A DNA stretch of 64,000 nt from Craspedostauros australis (taxonomy: Eukaryota; Bacillariophyta; Bacillariophyceae; Mastogloiales; Achnanthaceae): the NCBI GenBank assembly GCA_026770025.1, contig JAMXDE010000027.1:744001-808000 (forward strand), written 5' to 3'. The notes under the pieces were generated by a model. That model saw only the letters and a list, made by a program, of their open reading frames with translations. It did no database searches and was not told where the DNA came from. Every line of letters begins with the position of its first letter. The stretch's first letter is position 1. This document shows positions 33,150-45,673 of this stretch, one piece after another. The position numbers were made by a program, and so were the translations under genes.

Positions 33150-35232
33150 ATGAAAGTTTCACCCATGGTTCTTCCGACGCTCCTCGCGAGCATGATGCCT
33201 CGGACATCGCGTGCCTTCGTCCCATCTCGTGTCGCCTCGACGGCGCGATGGATGGCATCCACTGCGGCGTCGGAGGAAGCCGCCACGGCACCCAAGGACG
33301 ACCAGGAGGAGGAGCCAATGCCTCTGCCGGACATGGAAGAGATCGTGTCGTTGTGCAAGCGACGTGGAATCATCTTTCCATCGAGCGAGATCTACAACGG
33401 ATACGCTGGATTTTACGACTACGGTCCGTTGGGAGCCGAGATGAAGAAGAATGTCAAGGATCTTTGGTGGAACTACTTTGTGCGCCGACGTGAGGATGTC
33501 GTTGGTTTGGATTCGAGCATCATCCACAATCCAACCACCTGGAAATCGAGTGGTGAGTTGCGAGTGAGGAGATTTGATCAGAATGAGCCAATGTTCGTCA
33601 TCGATGGAATTGTTTTGTGGATGATGACACAAGTACATACTCACACCCACACAACTGCTTGCTTCATCCCTTGCTATCTTTGTGCTCGCACTTGTGGGCG
33701 TCCTCGTTCTCACACGAAATGCGCACTTCAGGTCACTTGGACGGATTCTCCGACCCCATGGTGGATTGCAAGGAGACCAAGTTGCGGTACCGCGCCGATC
33801 AGCTCTTCTACGCCCCGATCGTGCTACAGGAATCTGGTGAAACCGTCGGCTACGTCTGCGTGCAGGAAGCCAACGATGAGGACATGGTCAAGGCAGCCAA
33901 AAAGATGTCCAAGATGATCCTCAAGGAAAAGGACCTGAAAGGCTCCAAAATCGAACCTTTTTCCTTCACGGAGGTTGTGGAGGCCACGGAAGAGTTGATG
34001 GCGCAGATCCCATCGCCTGCCAGTGGCAAGCCGACGTTGACCATGCCACGCGACTTCAATCTCATGTTCGAGACCAAGGTCGGTGCCATGGCCGGCAACG
34101 AAAACACTGCGTACCTGCGTCCCGAAACCGCGCAGGGTATCTTTATCAACTTCAAGAATGTCGTGGGTGTCTCGCGACAGAAGATTCCGTTCGGTATTGC
34201 GCAGATCGGAAAGGCCTTCCGTAACGAAATCACGCCCCGCAACTTCATCTTCCGATCCCGAGAGTTCGAGCAGATGGAGGTGGAGTACTTCATTCCACCA
34301 GGCGATGATGTGTGGGGAGAGTTCCACGAGCAATGGATCCAGGACTCGAAGAAGTTCCTGCTTTCCGTTGGTTTGAGAGAGGATTTGATGGGCTGGGATG
34401 TCCACGAGGGAGATTCCTTGGCGCATTACGCACGTGCCTGCACCGATGTCACCTTCAGATTCCCATTTGGCGAGCAGGAGTTGATGGGAATTGCTGCGCG
34501 TGGCAACTTCGATTTGACGCAGCATTCCGAGGGATCTGGAAAGAGTAAGTTGCCTCACGTGGCGTCTATGTGTTCGTTGGCAAGGAGTGCGTTGATCATC
34601 AAGCGAGTTCTGGGGTGGCGGCATCTTGCGTCTCACAGTATGCCATGCCATCACCATCACACCATTGCCAATGACAACAACGATCTCACATTCCAACACT
34701 TGCGATCGATGTCTCTGAATCACTTGCCATGGTACCCTGCTATGGTACCCCGCCAATCACAACAGGCCTTGACTTCTTCGACGACCAAACCAAGGAGAAG
34801 TACATCCCGCACTGCATCGAGCCTTCGCTGGGTGTCGACCGCCTCATGCTCGCCCTCATTTGCTCTGCCTACGCCGAAGATGAGGTCGGCGGAGAGAAGC
34901 GCACATTCCTCAAGTTCCACCCCGCCATCGCACCCATCAAGGTCGCCGTCCTCCCGTTGCTGAAGAACAAGGAGCAGCTCGTGAGCGTTGCCAGGGAGCT
35001 GTTCGAGAAGCTCCAGATGCGTTACAACGTGCAGTGGGATGCCGCCGGTGCCATCGGCCGACGATACAGAAGAGCCGATGAGGTCGGTATTCCATTCTGC
35101 ATCACGGTTGACTTTGAGACTGTTGAGGATGATGCTGGTGTGACCATCCGTGATCGCGACTCCACGGAACAAATTCGCGTGCCTTTGGATGAAGTCATCC
35201 CGTACTTGAGCAAGGCCATCGATGGGTTCTAA
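33150..35232 (+). CDS. glycyl-tRNA synthetase, organelle-targeted type, 3 exons
   Basis: Exons are 33150-33552, 33732-34544 and 34766-35232, giving 560 residues. The enzyme joins glycine to tRNA-Gly using ATP. The start of the catalytic domain ([16 protein letters not shown]) and [10 protein letters not shown], which the first splice restores, match the homodimeric class II enzyme of bacterial type. Motif 2 is [19 protein letters not shown] (about residue 297) and motif 3 is [13 protein letters not shown] (about 425). The anticodon-binding domain follows ([17 protein letters not shown]). The leader [15 protein letters not shown] then TSRAFVPSR resembles a diatom plastid presequence with cleavage before Phe or Ala-Phe. 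Mitochondrial or dual use is also possible. The ATG at 33150 has A at -3. Confidence 0.93.
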
Positions 35233-35556
35233 ACGCAATAGAGTAATAATACCATTATTATGTAACACAATACTGTTGTAGAGAGAGGAGCACACTTCCC
35301 GGACATATCATGGACGGCAGCACCTTGCAATGGATTGGATGCTTTTACATTCACTATAGCAGACCGAAAGAGACTCCAGCGTCTACTTGCTTTGGCTGTC
35401 TCTTGTTCAGCGACCTGATGCCTGCACATGGACACTCCGACGCATTCATTGAGCAGTCGCAACACAACTGCATGCTTCGATAAAATGCACTACATGCACA
35501 AAAAAGAACGAAACCAGTAGAGTACCTCCTTTGTTTATGACTCCTGATCGTGCAAT
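35233..35556. other. short intergenic between convergent genes
   Basis: This holds the 3' UTRs of the synthetase and uS11. Nothing else was seen. Confidence 0.6.
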
Positions 35557-36287
35557 CTAGAGACGACGACCGCGGCGACCACTCTTGCGTCTGGTACTGT
35601 CAGATGGAATTGGGGTGACATCTTCGATACGGCCGATCTTCAGACCGTTTCTTGCCAGCGCTCGGAGAGCGGACTGCGCTCCTGGTCCTGGACTTCGGCT
35701 CTTGTTTCCTCCGGTTCCACGGATCTTGATGTGAAGGGCGGTGAGGCCGAGCTCCTTGCATCGCACAGCGACGTCCTGTGCGGCAAGCATAGCAGCGTAT
35801 GGGGAGGACTCGTCACGGTCGGCCTTGACCTTCATTCCTCCTGTTACTCGGACCATCGTTTCTCTTCCGGAGAGATCGGTCACGTGTACGAATGTGTCAT
35901 TGAAGGAGGCGAAGAGGTGGGCAACGCCGAAGACTTCCTCGCCCTCGAGGAGTCGGACTCCGCCCATTGCTTGTTCGTTCTCACTGCACGCGTGAGGGAA
36001 TAGGCGATGGTGTTTCGTATCAACACAGCGTCGATATCACGGTCCCAAGCATCGGTTCATCGTTTCATTCCGGCGGTTGCATCCAGTTGGCGTTCCCAGC
36101 ATCATCGTTATCGTCGCATTCGTGATGGATCCAAAGGGTGAAGCAAGCGACGTGATATGGTGAGTTGAATTGAGATGGAATCGTCTTGGCATGTGGCAGG
36201 GAGCACCTCCGTCAATCCGAGAATCGCCATCATCGCTGCTTCTCAAAACACTCCGCCGCGAGGCAACATCCTCAACACTCACGCCAT
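35557..36287 (-). CDS. RPS14: 40S ribosomal protein uS11 (S14), 2 exons
   Basis: Exon 1 is only 5 nt (36283-36287, ATG GC). The intron is 299 nt (35984-36282; GTGAGT...GCAG) and exon 2 is 35557-35983, giving 143 residues. The splice yields [10 protein letters not shown] then [20 protein letters not shown], as expected for the family. An ATG inside exon 2 would drop seven residues. Conserved stretches include [32 protein letters not shown] and the C-terminal [13 protein letters not shown]. The protein binds 18S rRNA on the platform of the small subunit near the mRNA exit and aids its maturation. Confidence 0.96.
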
Positions 36288-36897
36288 GGTTGCTAATTCG
36301 GTCTGTATCTCAGTTCAATTCGACGATGGTTGGAAGTCGCAAAGGTGATGCGGACAGTGCTGTTGCTGTTTGGTGTCAGTCGCTGCGGATGGTGGTGTTG
36401 TTGTTGGCGCTGTTGCGGGAGGTTTCTGTCATGGTGTTCCACCAACAATTCCGACCTCTGTCAGACTCTTTAGTAACCGCGTAACTTTGCCACACAACGC
36501 CAAATATTATTCGACTGAGTCAAAATCATGGATGATAAATACGACTCAACAAGAGTCTACACACAAATGTAGAGAAGAGAAATGCAGCACGGCCTCAAAA
36601 TGTTCCGTCGATCAAGGCCGATATCGGCTCAACGCAACAACTATTCGAATACGACAGATCATACTCTCTCCCAAGACATATACTATTTTTGTTCGTGCTC
36701 ATTCATTCGTTTATTCGATCGTCCAATTTGTTGATCTGTGTGATTGTTCATTCCTTCATCGTTCGTTTGTGTGATTGTTTGCTTACATGTCATTCATTTC
36801 GTAGTTCTTGCGTCCTCATGCGCGTGTTCTTGATTCGAGTGGAATGTTACATCGTGCCATGTGCCATTATTGCTCCCAATTTCCCAGTATGAAACCT
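36288..36897. other. intergenic, 5' of uS11
   Basis: This is probably the promoter of uS11 and the 3' UTR of the helicase gene. T-rich stretches with ATTCATTCGTTTATTCG-like repeats occur near 36700-36790. Confidence 0.5.
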
Positions 36898-39393
36898 TTA
36901 GGTGCTCATGTAGGTGGCCATGTCGATCTCATCTGGAAGCTCTGGGATGTTGACCTCGAATCGGCTCTGCACCTTCTCCAAGATGCCCTGGTCAGCATCG
37001 CTGGAGGCGAATGAGATGGCGATACCCTTGGTTCCGAAACGTCCGGCACGTCCCTGCAGTTTTTGCGAGCAGGAGTGTGTCGATGGTTGTTGTCGTGTCG
37101 TTGTAGTTGTAGTGAGAGGAAGACAAAGAATGGGTTAAACTCTGTGTTAACATTGGAAGGGACGACAACAAAAACAAATGCAATATCGCAACCCCATAGA
37201 ACACAAACACAAGCAGAAGCACAGAACCGTAACCACGATGATCCACCACGTACCACGCGGTGCAGGAACTGGTCGCTGTCATCTGGGAAGTCGTAGTTGA
37301 TGACGACGTTGACACGCTCGATATCGATACCTCGGCCGAAGAGATCTGTGGCGACGAGAATTCTTGCATTGAAATCCTTGAAGCTCTTGTACTTGGCGAT
37401 ACGCTCGTCCTGTCGCATACCGGCGTGGATGCAGATGGACGGGAAGTTGCATTCCGTGAGGAGGCGGTTGAGTTCCTTGGCGCGCGCGACCTTGGAGACG
37501 AAGATGACGACTTGGTTGAACTCGAGGGCGTCGAGCAGGTCATTGAGCTTGCGGTTCTTCTCGGCTTCGGCGAGTTTGGCGTAGTACAGCTGGAGACCGT
37601 GGAGGGTGAGCTTGGTCTCATTGTCGACGTAGATCTCCATGGGGTCCTGGCAGAATTTCTTGCAGACTGGGCGGATTTCCTTGGAGAGGGTGGCGGAGAA
37701 GAGCATGACCTGCTTCTCGTGCGGGGTCATGCGGAAGATGTCCTGGATATCGCGTCGCATGTCCAACGATTCGAGGATGCGATCGCATTCGTCCAGCACG
37801 AAGTGCTTCAAGGCGTCGAGCTTCAGGTACTTGTCACGGCAAAGCGCCAAGATGCGGCCTGGTGTTCCGACGACGACGTGCGGGGTGTTGTTTTTCAGGA
37901 TCTCGATGTTTGATTTGATGTTGACTCCACCGTAAAAGACTGCGGTCTTGACGTCTGGGAGGTACTTGGAGAAACGTTCGTATTCGTGGGCGATCTGGAA
38001 CGCGAGCTCACGTGTGTGACAGAGGACGAGGGCGGAGACCTTGTCGTCCTCAACCTTCAGCTGGTGCAGTGTCGCCAGGACGAAGACTGCTGTCTTTCCC
38101 ATGCCGGACTTTGCCTGGCAGACGATGTCTCCACCGAGCACGGCCTGCGGGATGGTCTCGTGCTGGACCTCACTGGGATGCTCGAAACCGGCATCAACGA
38201 TGGCGCGGAGCAATTCTGGCTTGAGGAGGAAATCCTTGAATCCAGATGCGTGGATGCCAGCGTAGTGCCCTCTGCTCATTGATGCGTGGTTTGTTTGTTT
38301 GTTTGTTTGTTTGTTGCGATGGATTGGCAGATCAATCGGACGGTGGAATGTCGACGACGGTGCGAAGGAATAAATTTCGATTCATTTCATTTCGTTTGGT
38401 TGGACAGAAATACGGCGCGTCAACATTTGATTGAATTTGAAATCGACGCGAGCGTTGCCATTGCCATTGTCGTTATCGTCGTCGTCATTATCGTCGTTGT
38501 TGTGTAGTGTTGCGTTGAATCCAATTTGAACGTTGCAAAGGATGGATGGGGGTCGGAAAGGATGACCAGATGTATGGATTGAGAAGGAGAAGAGGAATCG
38601 GGAGATTTGACTTTGCCATCATTTGCTGCTGTTGTCTTCATGTTCGTAGCTGGAATGCCACGGTTGTCGCATCATCAACTGCAGGAAGGCTCACAAGCTG
38701 ACCAGCTCACTAGTTGACTGGCTGTTTGGTTCAGCAGCCGACGGCATGGCTCCGCTTGTATTCCCTGCTACCATACAAAGCGTTCCATGAATCATGCCCA
38801 AGTATGCTGATTGTGGCAATGGCATCCATTCTGATGAGCACCTGACGAATCAAACGGATCGGCGCCCAAGGGCTCGTATGAATGGACGCTCGATGCTTGA
38901 TCCTCGCACCCAAACACGCTCAAATGCAAGCAGGGCACAAGATGCGCAAACACAAAGCAACGGCGCCCATGACAAAGGCTTCGCCATTGCCGTTTTTCGT
39001 GCGAAGCTGAAATGAATGACCGTTTGATGCCGATGTCATCGATCTGTGTCTCTTGGATGCAATTGGATCGCATGCAACTCACCTCTCGGCTGCGCCGCCG
39101 CTGTCTCCGGCTGCGGCATTGTCGGCTGTGACTCCGGCGGTCTGTTGCAGGAGGGATGGCATGTAAAGCAGAGGCAACGCATGCAGGCGGGTGGGTGAGT
39201 CATTCGTCCATGCTCTCCTTTGCATCTTTTCGTTGACTCACTTCGCAGAATCCAACGACATATCTTTTTGATACCACCCGATTCGGCCCATGATCGGATC
39301 GATGGCGTTGTCTTGGCTTGGTTCGGAATCTCCTCCTCCGGCACGCACCTCCTCCTCGTCGTAATCGACAAGCTCTTCCTCGTTATCGGCCAT
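36898..39393 (-). CDS. SUB2: DEAD-box RNA helicase UAP56/Sub2, 3 exons
   Basis: Exons are 39242-39393, 37254-38271 and 36898-37053; introns are 970 and 200 nt. Phases agree and give 441 residues, the usual family length. Exon 1 supplies the acidic N-terminus ([16 protein letters not shown]) and splices to [13 protein letters not shown] shorter product from the ATG at 38279 would lose this. Motifs: AKSGMGKT (about 104-111), DECD (211-214), SAT (243-245), and [13 protein letters not shown], which the second splice restores. The end [10 protein letters not shown] is typical. Sub2/UAP56 acts in spliceosome assembly and recruits export factors to mRNA in the nucleus. It uses ATP. Confidence 0.95.
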
Positions 39394-40136
39394 GGTTGGA
39401 TGTGTCGTGTTGGTATTGGTATTGTTATTGGTGTCGATAGTGGGGTTATGGTTTGTGGTATGTGTGGTTTGTGTGGATGTTGCTGTCAGCAGTCTCGAGT
39501 TGCTCTCTTGTGGATTGGCGAACGTGGCTGGTTTCTTGGCGCAGCTGTTCGCGCACATTTCGTGCGGTGTTGTGTCGTGTTGCGTCACTCTTTGCGTTGG
39601 GGTTTGCGAGACCTCGACAAATCATGGTGTTGTTCGTGCTTTGTTGGTTTTCGTGCGACATCGAAAGACATTTCAGAACTGTTTGAAAAACGGAGAATTT
39701 GGTCGCATGAATCATACAGCAAAGTCTAGTCCATATTTAGCTAGAGAGAAAGCCATTAGCGATACTCGAACAGCCACTCCACCGATACTCAGCTGCACCA
39801 TCAATCTCGCTGTGTCCATTCTACTCATAGTTGGGGATCTGTATTACAATAATGATGGTTGGTACGTATTATATGTCGGTATGTATGATATAATACTTGA
39901 ATAAAAATGAATATCCACATGAAGTGCGTTCCAAGCGTGTATTCGCGCGGCAATCAGGATCGAAGGGACTTTGTGCGCAGTCCAAGCAAAGTAAGGTGAA
40001 GCATAGCCGTGTCGTTCTTGCCCCGTCTTCGCTGTCGACCCTTTCACCGCCAATCGAACTCGCCGCATCTAGTCTCCTCCCGCCATAACATCTCCACTTC
40101 ACTCCACCCGACCGGCTTACCACACCAAAAGCGCAA
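39394..40136. other. intergenic, promoter side of the helicase gene
   Basis: This lies between two minus-strand genes. TA-rich DNA surrounds 39840-39905. No further gene was seen. Confidence 0.5.
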
Positions 40137-43100
40137 TTACTTCGCGTAACCGTTGGACCATTGCTGGAAGGAATCGTAGAGGTTGGTACCTCGGTGGTTG
40201 TTGGCCGTGGAAATCAGAGCCAACGCACGTTTCTCCACCTGGTTGTCCGGGACGTTGAGCATCAGCCGCTCCTCGAATTTTCTCAGCGCAATGCCTCCGC
40301 CGTACCTCCATCCGGAGAAGCAGGGGTAGTTGCTCTTGTACATCATGATCTCCACCAACCCGAGCGCGATCTGCGAATTGGCGCGCGCCTGCTTGAATCC
40401 TTCCACGAACAGTCGCTGGAATTCCTTGTAACACGCGGATCCTTCGCCGCCCATCACATCGACGTACTCGCTCGTGAATTTGAACGGTGCGCGTTCCATG
40501 CTGAATTCGTGACCAGGGGCCATGCCCATGGCGAAACCGAAGTCGATGAAGATGAGACGTCCCTTGGTGTCGATCATAATGTTACCATTGTGCCGATCCT
40601 TCAGGCCGAGCAGGTAGGAGACCAGGGAGTACGCCGCCAGACTCTGCATGAAGTTCTGTTGCGCCGCCTTGAAGGCCTTGCTGTCGGGACCGCCGTACGT
40701 TTCCTCGAAGTACCTGCGCATGCCACCCTCGGTCGGGTAGCCGTCCGCCTTCTTGAGTCCGTCGATGGATGTCGCATCCACCAGGACTTCGATGAGGCCG
40801 GTGCTGCTGGAGGTGCTGAGGATGCGGTAGGTCTTGAGCCAGAGCGGGAGCTTGGCCTTGGCGAAGACGGACTTGTAGAAGTGGATCATCTGCATGACGA
40901 ACACTTCCTGGCGCAGATCGTCGTTGGATTTGGACATGAGACTGACGACTTCGTACTGCGCGCTTGAGGATTGGCTAGCAGCGCTCTCCCCCAGCATGCG
41001 CAACGACTTCTCCGCCCAGCTCTCGCCACCGCTGACGATCTGCTTGGCCCGGTTGAGGCTCGCCTGGTCGATGTCGCCTCTGTCCTCGGCGCCAAGAACG
41101 ACCTTGTTCTTGCTCAGGATGCTGCTGCCACCGACCGAGACCTCGTCTTCGGCATTCTCGTACTCGCCCTCGAGGATTGGGATGGTCTGCATATGGGTTG
41201 CGTTGTCCAGAACGCTCGGTCTGCGGTTGCCACCTTCGATGCGCGACGCCAGCTTTCTCGGGATGGATGTCCAGCTCTCCTTGAGGAATCCTTGGAGCCT
41301 TCGGTTGCCCGATGAGCCTCCATCGGCCGTGTCCGATCCGGAAGGCTGCATGGTGTCGTGCCAAACCGAACTGCTCTCCGTCGCCTCGCTGCGGTCGGAC
41401 TGGGCCACGCCGTTGGAGTCACCGTTCGAAACAGCGACGTCGTTGGTGGCACCGTCATCCTCGTCGGCCTTGTAGGCTTCCGACTCCGTCTCCTCGACGA
41501 TCTTGTCTTCGTCATCGTACAGATCGAAGCGCTTGTGCATGTATTCGGCAACATCGAGGTTTTGGTTCATGTGCGTGGACTCCTTCAGGTTGACGGTTTC
41601 ACCGCGCGCGCCGAGGAAGTACATGATGACAGGACAGCGCTCATTCGTGTTGAACACCCGCGTGTCCTTGTGGAAGGTTGCCGTGACGCGACGCCACGTG
41701 TCGGTGGATCCGCAGAGAGGGACGTAGACGCATGGTGGGATGGTCATCTCGTTGAGCAGGGCAGGCGCGAGCTTCTTGCGTTCGGCACGGTCCTTGAAGC
41801 GGAGCTCCTCCGCGATGTCGGTCACCCGGCGGATGAAGTCGCGTTCGTCGCGGAAGAATTCGTAGCGGCTGCGCTGGGCGGGCGTCATGTCCTGGATGAT
41901 CTGGTTGTCCTTGTCGTTGGGCGCCATGTTCATGGACTTGTCGGTGCGTCCGAAGATGGAGGTGGATGTCGACTCGTCGCGCAGAATGTTGATCCACTTG
42001 TGCATGTCCTCCTGCGAGTCGGCGCGCATGCGGAACTCGAAGTTGCGGTTGACGACGTCGAAGGCGAATTGGTACTTGTAGTTGGTGACCTCGGCGATCT
42101 GGGCACCCTCGAGCGGCATGCTGCGGATGAGACGGCGCGATCCGTCCTTGCTGGATGCGTTGTAGCAGTTGAGCATGCGTTCTTCGACGGCGAAGTAGCG
42201 TTCCTTCCATGGCTTCGCCTTGAGGCAGGATGTGCGGATGGCGCGTTTGTAGAGGAGCATGCCGCCGAACTCGGAGCCGTCCTCTGCGTCCTCCTCCTGG
42301 GTGATCTGAAGCGCGGCGAAGCGACGGTCCGCCTGCTCCAGGATCTGGTACTCCGACTTCGTGATTTTGCCCTTCTCGTAGAGACGCTGCAGCTCCTGCG
42401 ATCTTGGGCGTTTGTAGACGACGCACCGTTCCATGTTGGTGAGCAATTTGATACATCTGATGTAGAAGAGCGGGTTGTGATTTGGATTCTCCTCCCCGCT
42501 CGGAAGCTCCGGCTGGTAATCCTCGATGGCGCCCTGCAGGATCCAATTGAGCTGCAGCGCGAAATGCACGCTCTGCTGACCGATGACCAAGGCGAAACGT
42601 TCCAGGATGGCGTCATCCCACTCTGCCTCCAAGTGAATGATCATGTGCGCAAGCTGCGGGAGGTAAAACTCGATGCCCTCGAACACATGCCGCGATCCAG
42701 CGTACTGTCATCAGCATGATTGTGCGTGTTCGAGTGCGTGTACGTTTGCGTGTGCATATGTAGTATAGTGCATATGTAGTATAATGCATGCGTTTGTGTA
42801 TGGTGTGCATTGTGAGGGTGTGCACCGCGAGTAGGATGGAACGAGAACGAAAGCAAGACAACAGCATGAGTTTGATTCCATTGGATTCTGGTGGATTGCA
42901 TCAAGATTCCTGCTTCGCTGATGGAGGTCGAATCTGCGGGGAACCAAAAGGCCTGCCATTGCTCCCACTGCTTTGCATTCGGCTGCGACTCAACTGAACT
43001 CAATCCAATTCGATTGCAGCGAGCATGGTGCTGTGAATGGACCGTTGCTCCTCCCAAGCAAGCAGTTGGTCTTGGAGTACACTACATACCTTGGCAACGA

Positions 43101-43962
43101 ACTTGGTCATGAATTTGACGACCTGCGGATCATCACGGAATTGCCAAATGAGCATGACGACCTTGTCCATCGGCACCTTGTCATCGGCTGAATATCCCAG
43201 GACCTCATCGATGAGTCTGCGCACGAACGGAGTTGGTGCAAATGCGTTGCGGGCGGTGCATGCAGAGCATCGAAGAGTCGCAGCGTACGAGAAGTGCCAA
43301 CCACATGCGTAACAGCGACATTGACAAAGGCAGGCTGTGAGAAAAGGAAGGCACAGGCAGTTGCACAGTTGTCTCGATGTGTTCCATGCAACTCAACTCA
43401 ATTCAATTCAACTCGATTTGATTCAACTCGATTTGATTCAACTCGATTCCAACACCATCTGTTCCATCGATCGCACTTGAATTGTCGCGATGTGATTGTT
43501 GCCAATGGGTTGACCAATCAGCGTTTCGCCGTTCCGTTTCTCCAGTTCTTCGCGGCCGCTTGCGGGAGAAGAAAAGACTCCGAATCCACCAACGACTCTA
43601 TTCTCTTTGCGGAGACGCAGAGAGCCGAACGAGCGTACGTACCTCGCCTTGAAGGCTTCATGCTTGCTTCGGAGATGCGTGCTCATTTGGTTGGCTGGCA
43701 CGGGATCTTCGTAGTAAGCGTTCTCGGTCGGTTCGATGATGAGGTATGTCTCGGATGCGGGCGGTTGGTGCTGGGCGCGTCCTGCCGATCTGCTCGAGTG
43801 CTGCTGGCCTTGAGGATGACTGTGGGGATCCTTCAGACGCTGCTTGACTCGGCTGGTCTCCTTCTGCAACCGAAGCAGTGTGGGGGATGGCGCTGCCGTT
43901 GCGGATGCTGTTGCTGAGGATGGGTTCGTCACCGGTGAGCGGACGTCGACAATGGTAGCCAT
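40137..43962 (-). CDS. phosphatidylinositol 4-kinase (type III beta-like) with PH domain, 3 exons
   Basis: Exons are 43643-43962, 43090-43216 and 40137-42704, giving 1,004 residues with consistent phases. Splices join HEAFKA to RLIDEVLGYS and FMTKFVAK to YAGSRHVFEG. Residues about 107-210 form the helical accessory domain (MDKVVMLIWQFRDDPQVV, FALQLNWILQG). Residues about 296-393 are a PH domain (GGMLLYKRAI, KERYFAVEERML, DMHKWINILRDE). After a Ser/Glu-rich linker comes the lipid-kinase domain with catalytic loop DRHNGNIMID (about 852) and IDFGFAM (about 869). The enzyme makes PI4P at Golgi and related membranes; the PH domain would help membrane binding. The first exon boundary is the least certain; an exon extended upstream with many Cys is an alternative. 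Confidence 0.9.
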
Positions 43963-45673
43963 GGGCAGATTTGTGCCGGGGTGGGTAGCTGTTGCGCCTT
44001 TGGCGGGTTCGTTGCTCTACAAGCAGTCTGAAGTAGTGCGGCGTAGCGTGCGCCAGAATGCGAGCTGTTCTGGGTCGTATCCGATCGTTGCGTTGCGTTG
44101 TGCGTTCCGTTGCGTTGTGTCGTTTCAATGCGCCTATTAATTTTTTTTGGGCGCTTCCAAATGTCCCGCCCACAGAAAAGGCACCACGTCGTCGTTGCCG
44201 CGGCCATCGCCGTTCTTCCCTCCTTGGTCATGAGTGTTGGTATCCTGGTTGAGCGCTGTGTGGTCACGTGCGCGCCACCTGTTGCGGGTTGCTATCCCGC
44301 ACAAAACAGAAAAGCAAGGATGTCCCTCACAGACACACGGTCGTGAACGAGGGAAAGAAGCACTTTCGAGTCCCGTTTGCGTTGATTCTCTTGGCATTCG
44401 TCTTTGTGCTTCCGTGTACAAGTATATACCTTATATATAGTATCTATTTCAATCTTGTTTCGACACATATACCATGCGATGTGTACTAGTATGTATCATT
44501 CAGTCACGGAGGACGAAAGAGATTTTTCTTTGTGACTGTTGTTGATGACCGTTTCGGAAGATGTGACATTTGTTATCGTGAGATCGGCCGAATCGGTTTC
44601 TTGTGAGCTTCCCTGTTGTTGTCGCGTTGGGCGTTGTGAGCGCGAACAGATTGTGCAGCAGTGTAGTCCGCAGACATCTCAGCGGGGCGCTTGTTGTGGC
44701 TGGACGATGTCGATGAGTCATGTTACATCATACTATGCGCAGAGGAGTGGAGTGGCTTGTTGCCTGAATCTGCTTTTGGTTTCGACATTGCTGTTCCAGC
44801 AGTCTCTCTGTTGTTTCAGCACCAACGATCTCTCTCTCTCTCTCTCTCTGAAGAGAGTCCTGCGTGTGTCTAGCTATACCTCTCGTTGTTGTGCTTGGAT
44901 CCCCATTTCCAACAACAACGATGGCAACAACAACGATGGCAACAAGAGCAAAATCCCGAATGATCGAAAGTTCGTGATGTTGCGCGAACGAGTTGTGTGC
45001 GCCTTCTCGTCAAACAAAACTGTTCGGTCGTGTGACATTATCCAGTAATAAATGCAATCAGGCGGAACGTGCCACATTTAACCACTCGCGACAAGTTGCC
45101 CTTTCCGCAGAGTGCCCCGAGGCTGACCAACATGAAAGTGAGGGACAGAGAAATCGCGCGGGCGGCCACCAAGATTCCGCAACTCCGATCAGCAACAACA
45201 CGATCAGCAACACGCAAACACCGACAGGAACTCCGGCAAGAGAGGCACCATCTTGGTGGAGGCCACTCCGAGAAACTGGCAGAGAGGAATTATCCACATC
45301 TGCATCTCCAGCAACCAAACTCTCTCGCGTGAAGCATCTCCCAAGGCAGTCACATCGATAACCGTAGCCATAACCGCAACTGCAAACAATTCATCACAAC
45401 CGTTTTCAGTATTGGAGGCAAGGCTCGTGTGTTGTGACATCCACAAAAGAGTGTAATAGGTGGTTGAACACCAACTCATACTCTCCCAATCCTGACAGAA
45501 TACAAAAGACAAGAGGGCAACAACACTTCCCACCACCACATCATCGCCATCTCTCCTCCCACCCCCAAGGCCTCACAACACACAACACACAACAGCCACA
45601 CTCAAGGCAATACCTCGATCGTACACTATTATTAATAACATAGTCGTAATCGAGTAGCTCTCAATCAACAACC
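43963..45673. other. divergent intergenic region with a (CT)n run
   Basis: This 1.7-kb region lies between the kinase and the five-TM protein genes, which are divergently transcribed. A (CT)n run is at about 44828-44849. Two copies of AACAACAACGATGGC sit near 44920-44940. Open frames such as 44539-45048 have no recognisable domain. No gene is called. Confidence 0.45.

Noticed and set aside
43217-43345. Cys-rich extension of PI4-kinase exon 2 (CLCQCRCYACGWHF)
   Set aside because: Its frame cannot be joined to exon 1 in phase, whereas the acceptor at 43217 fits exactly and gives a smoother junction.
44539-45048. Plus-strand frame of 169 codons upstream of the five-TM gene
   Set aside because: It has no domain, crosses a (CT)n run, and lies in the expected promoter.
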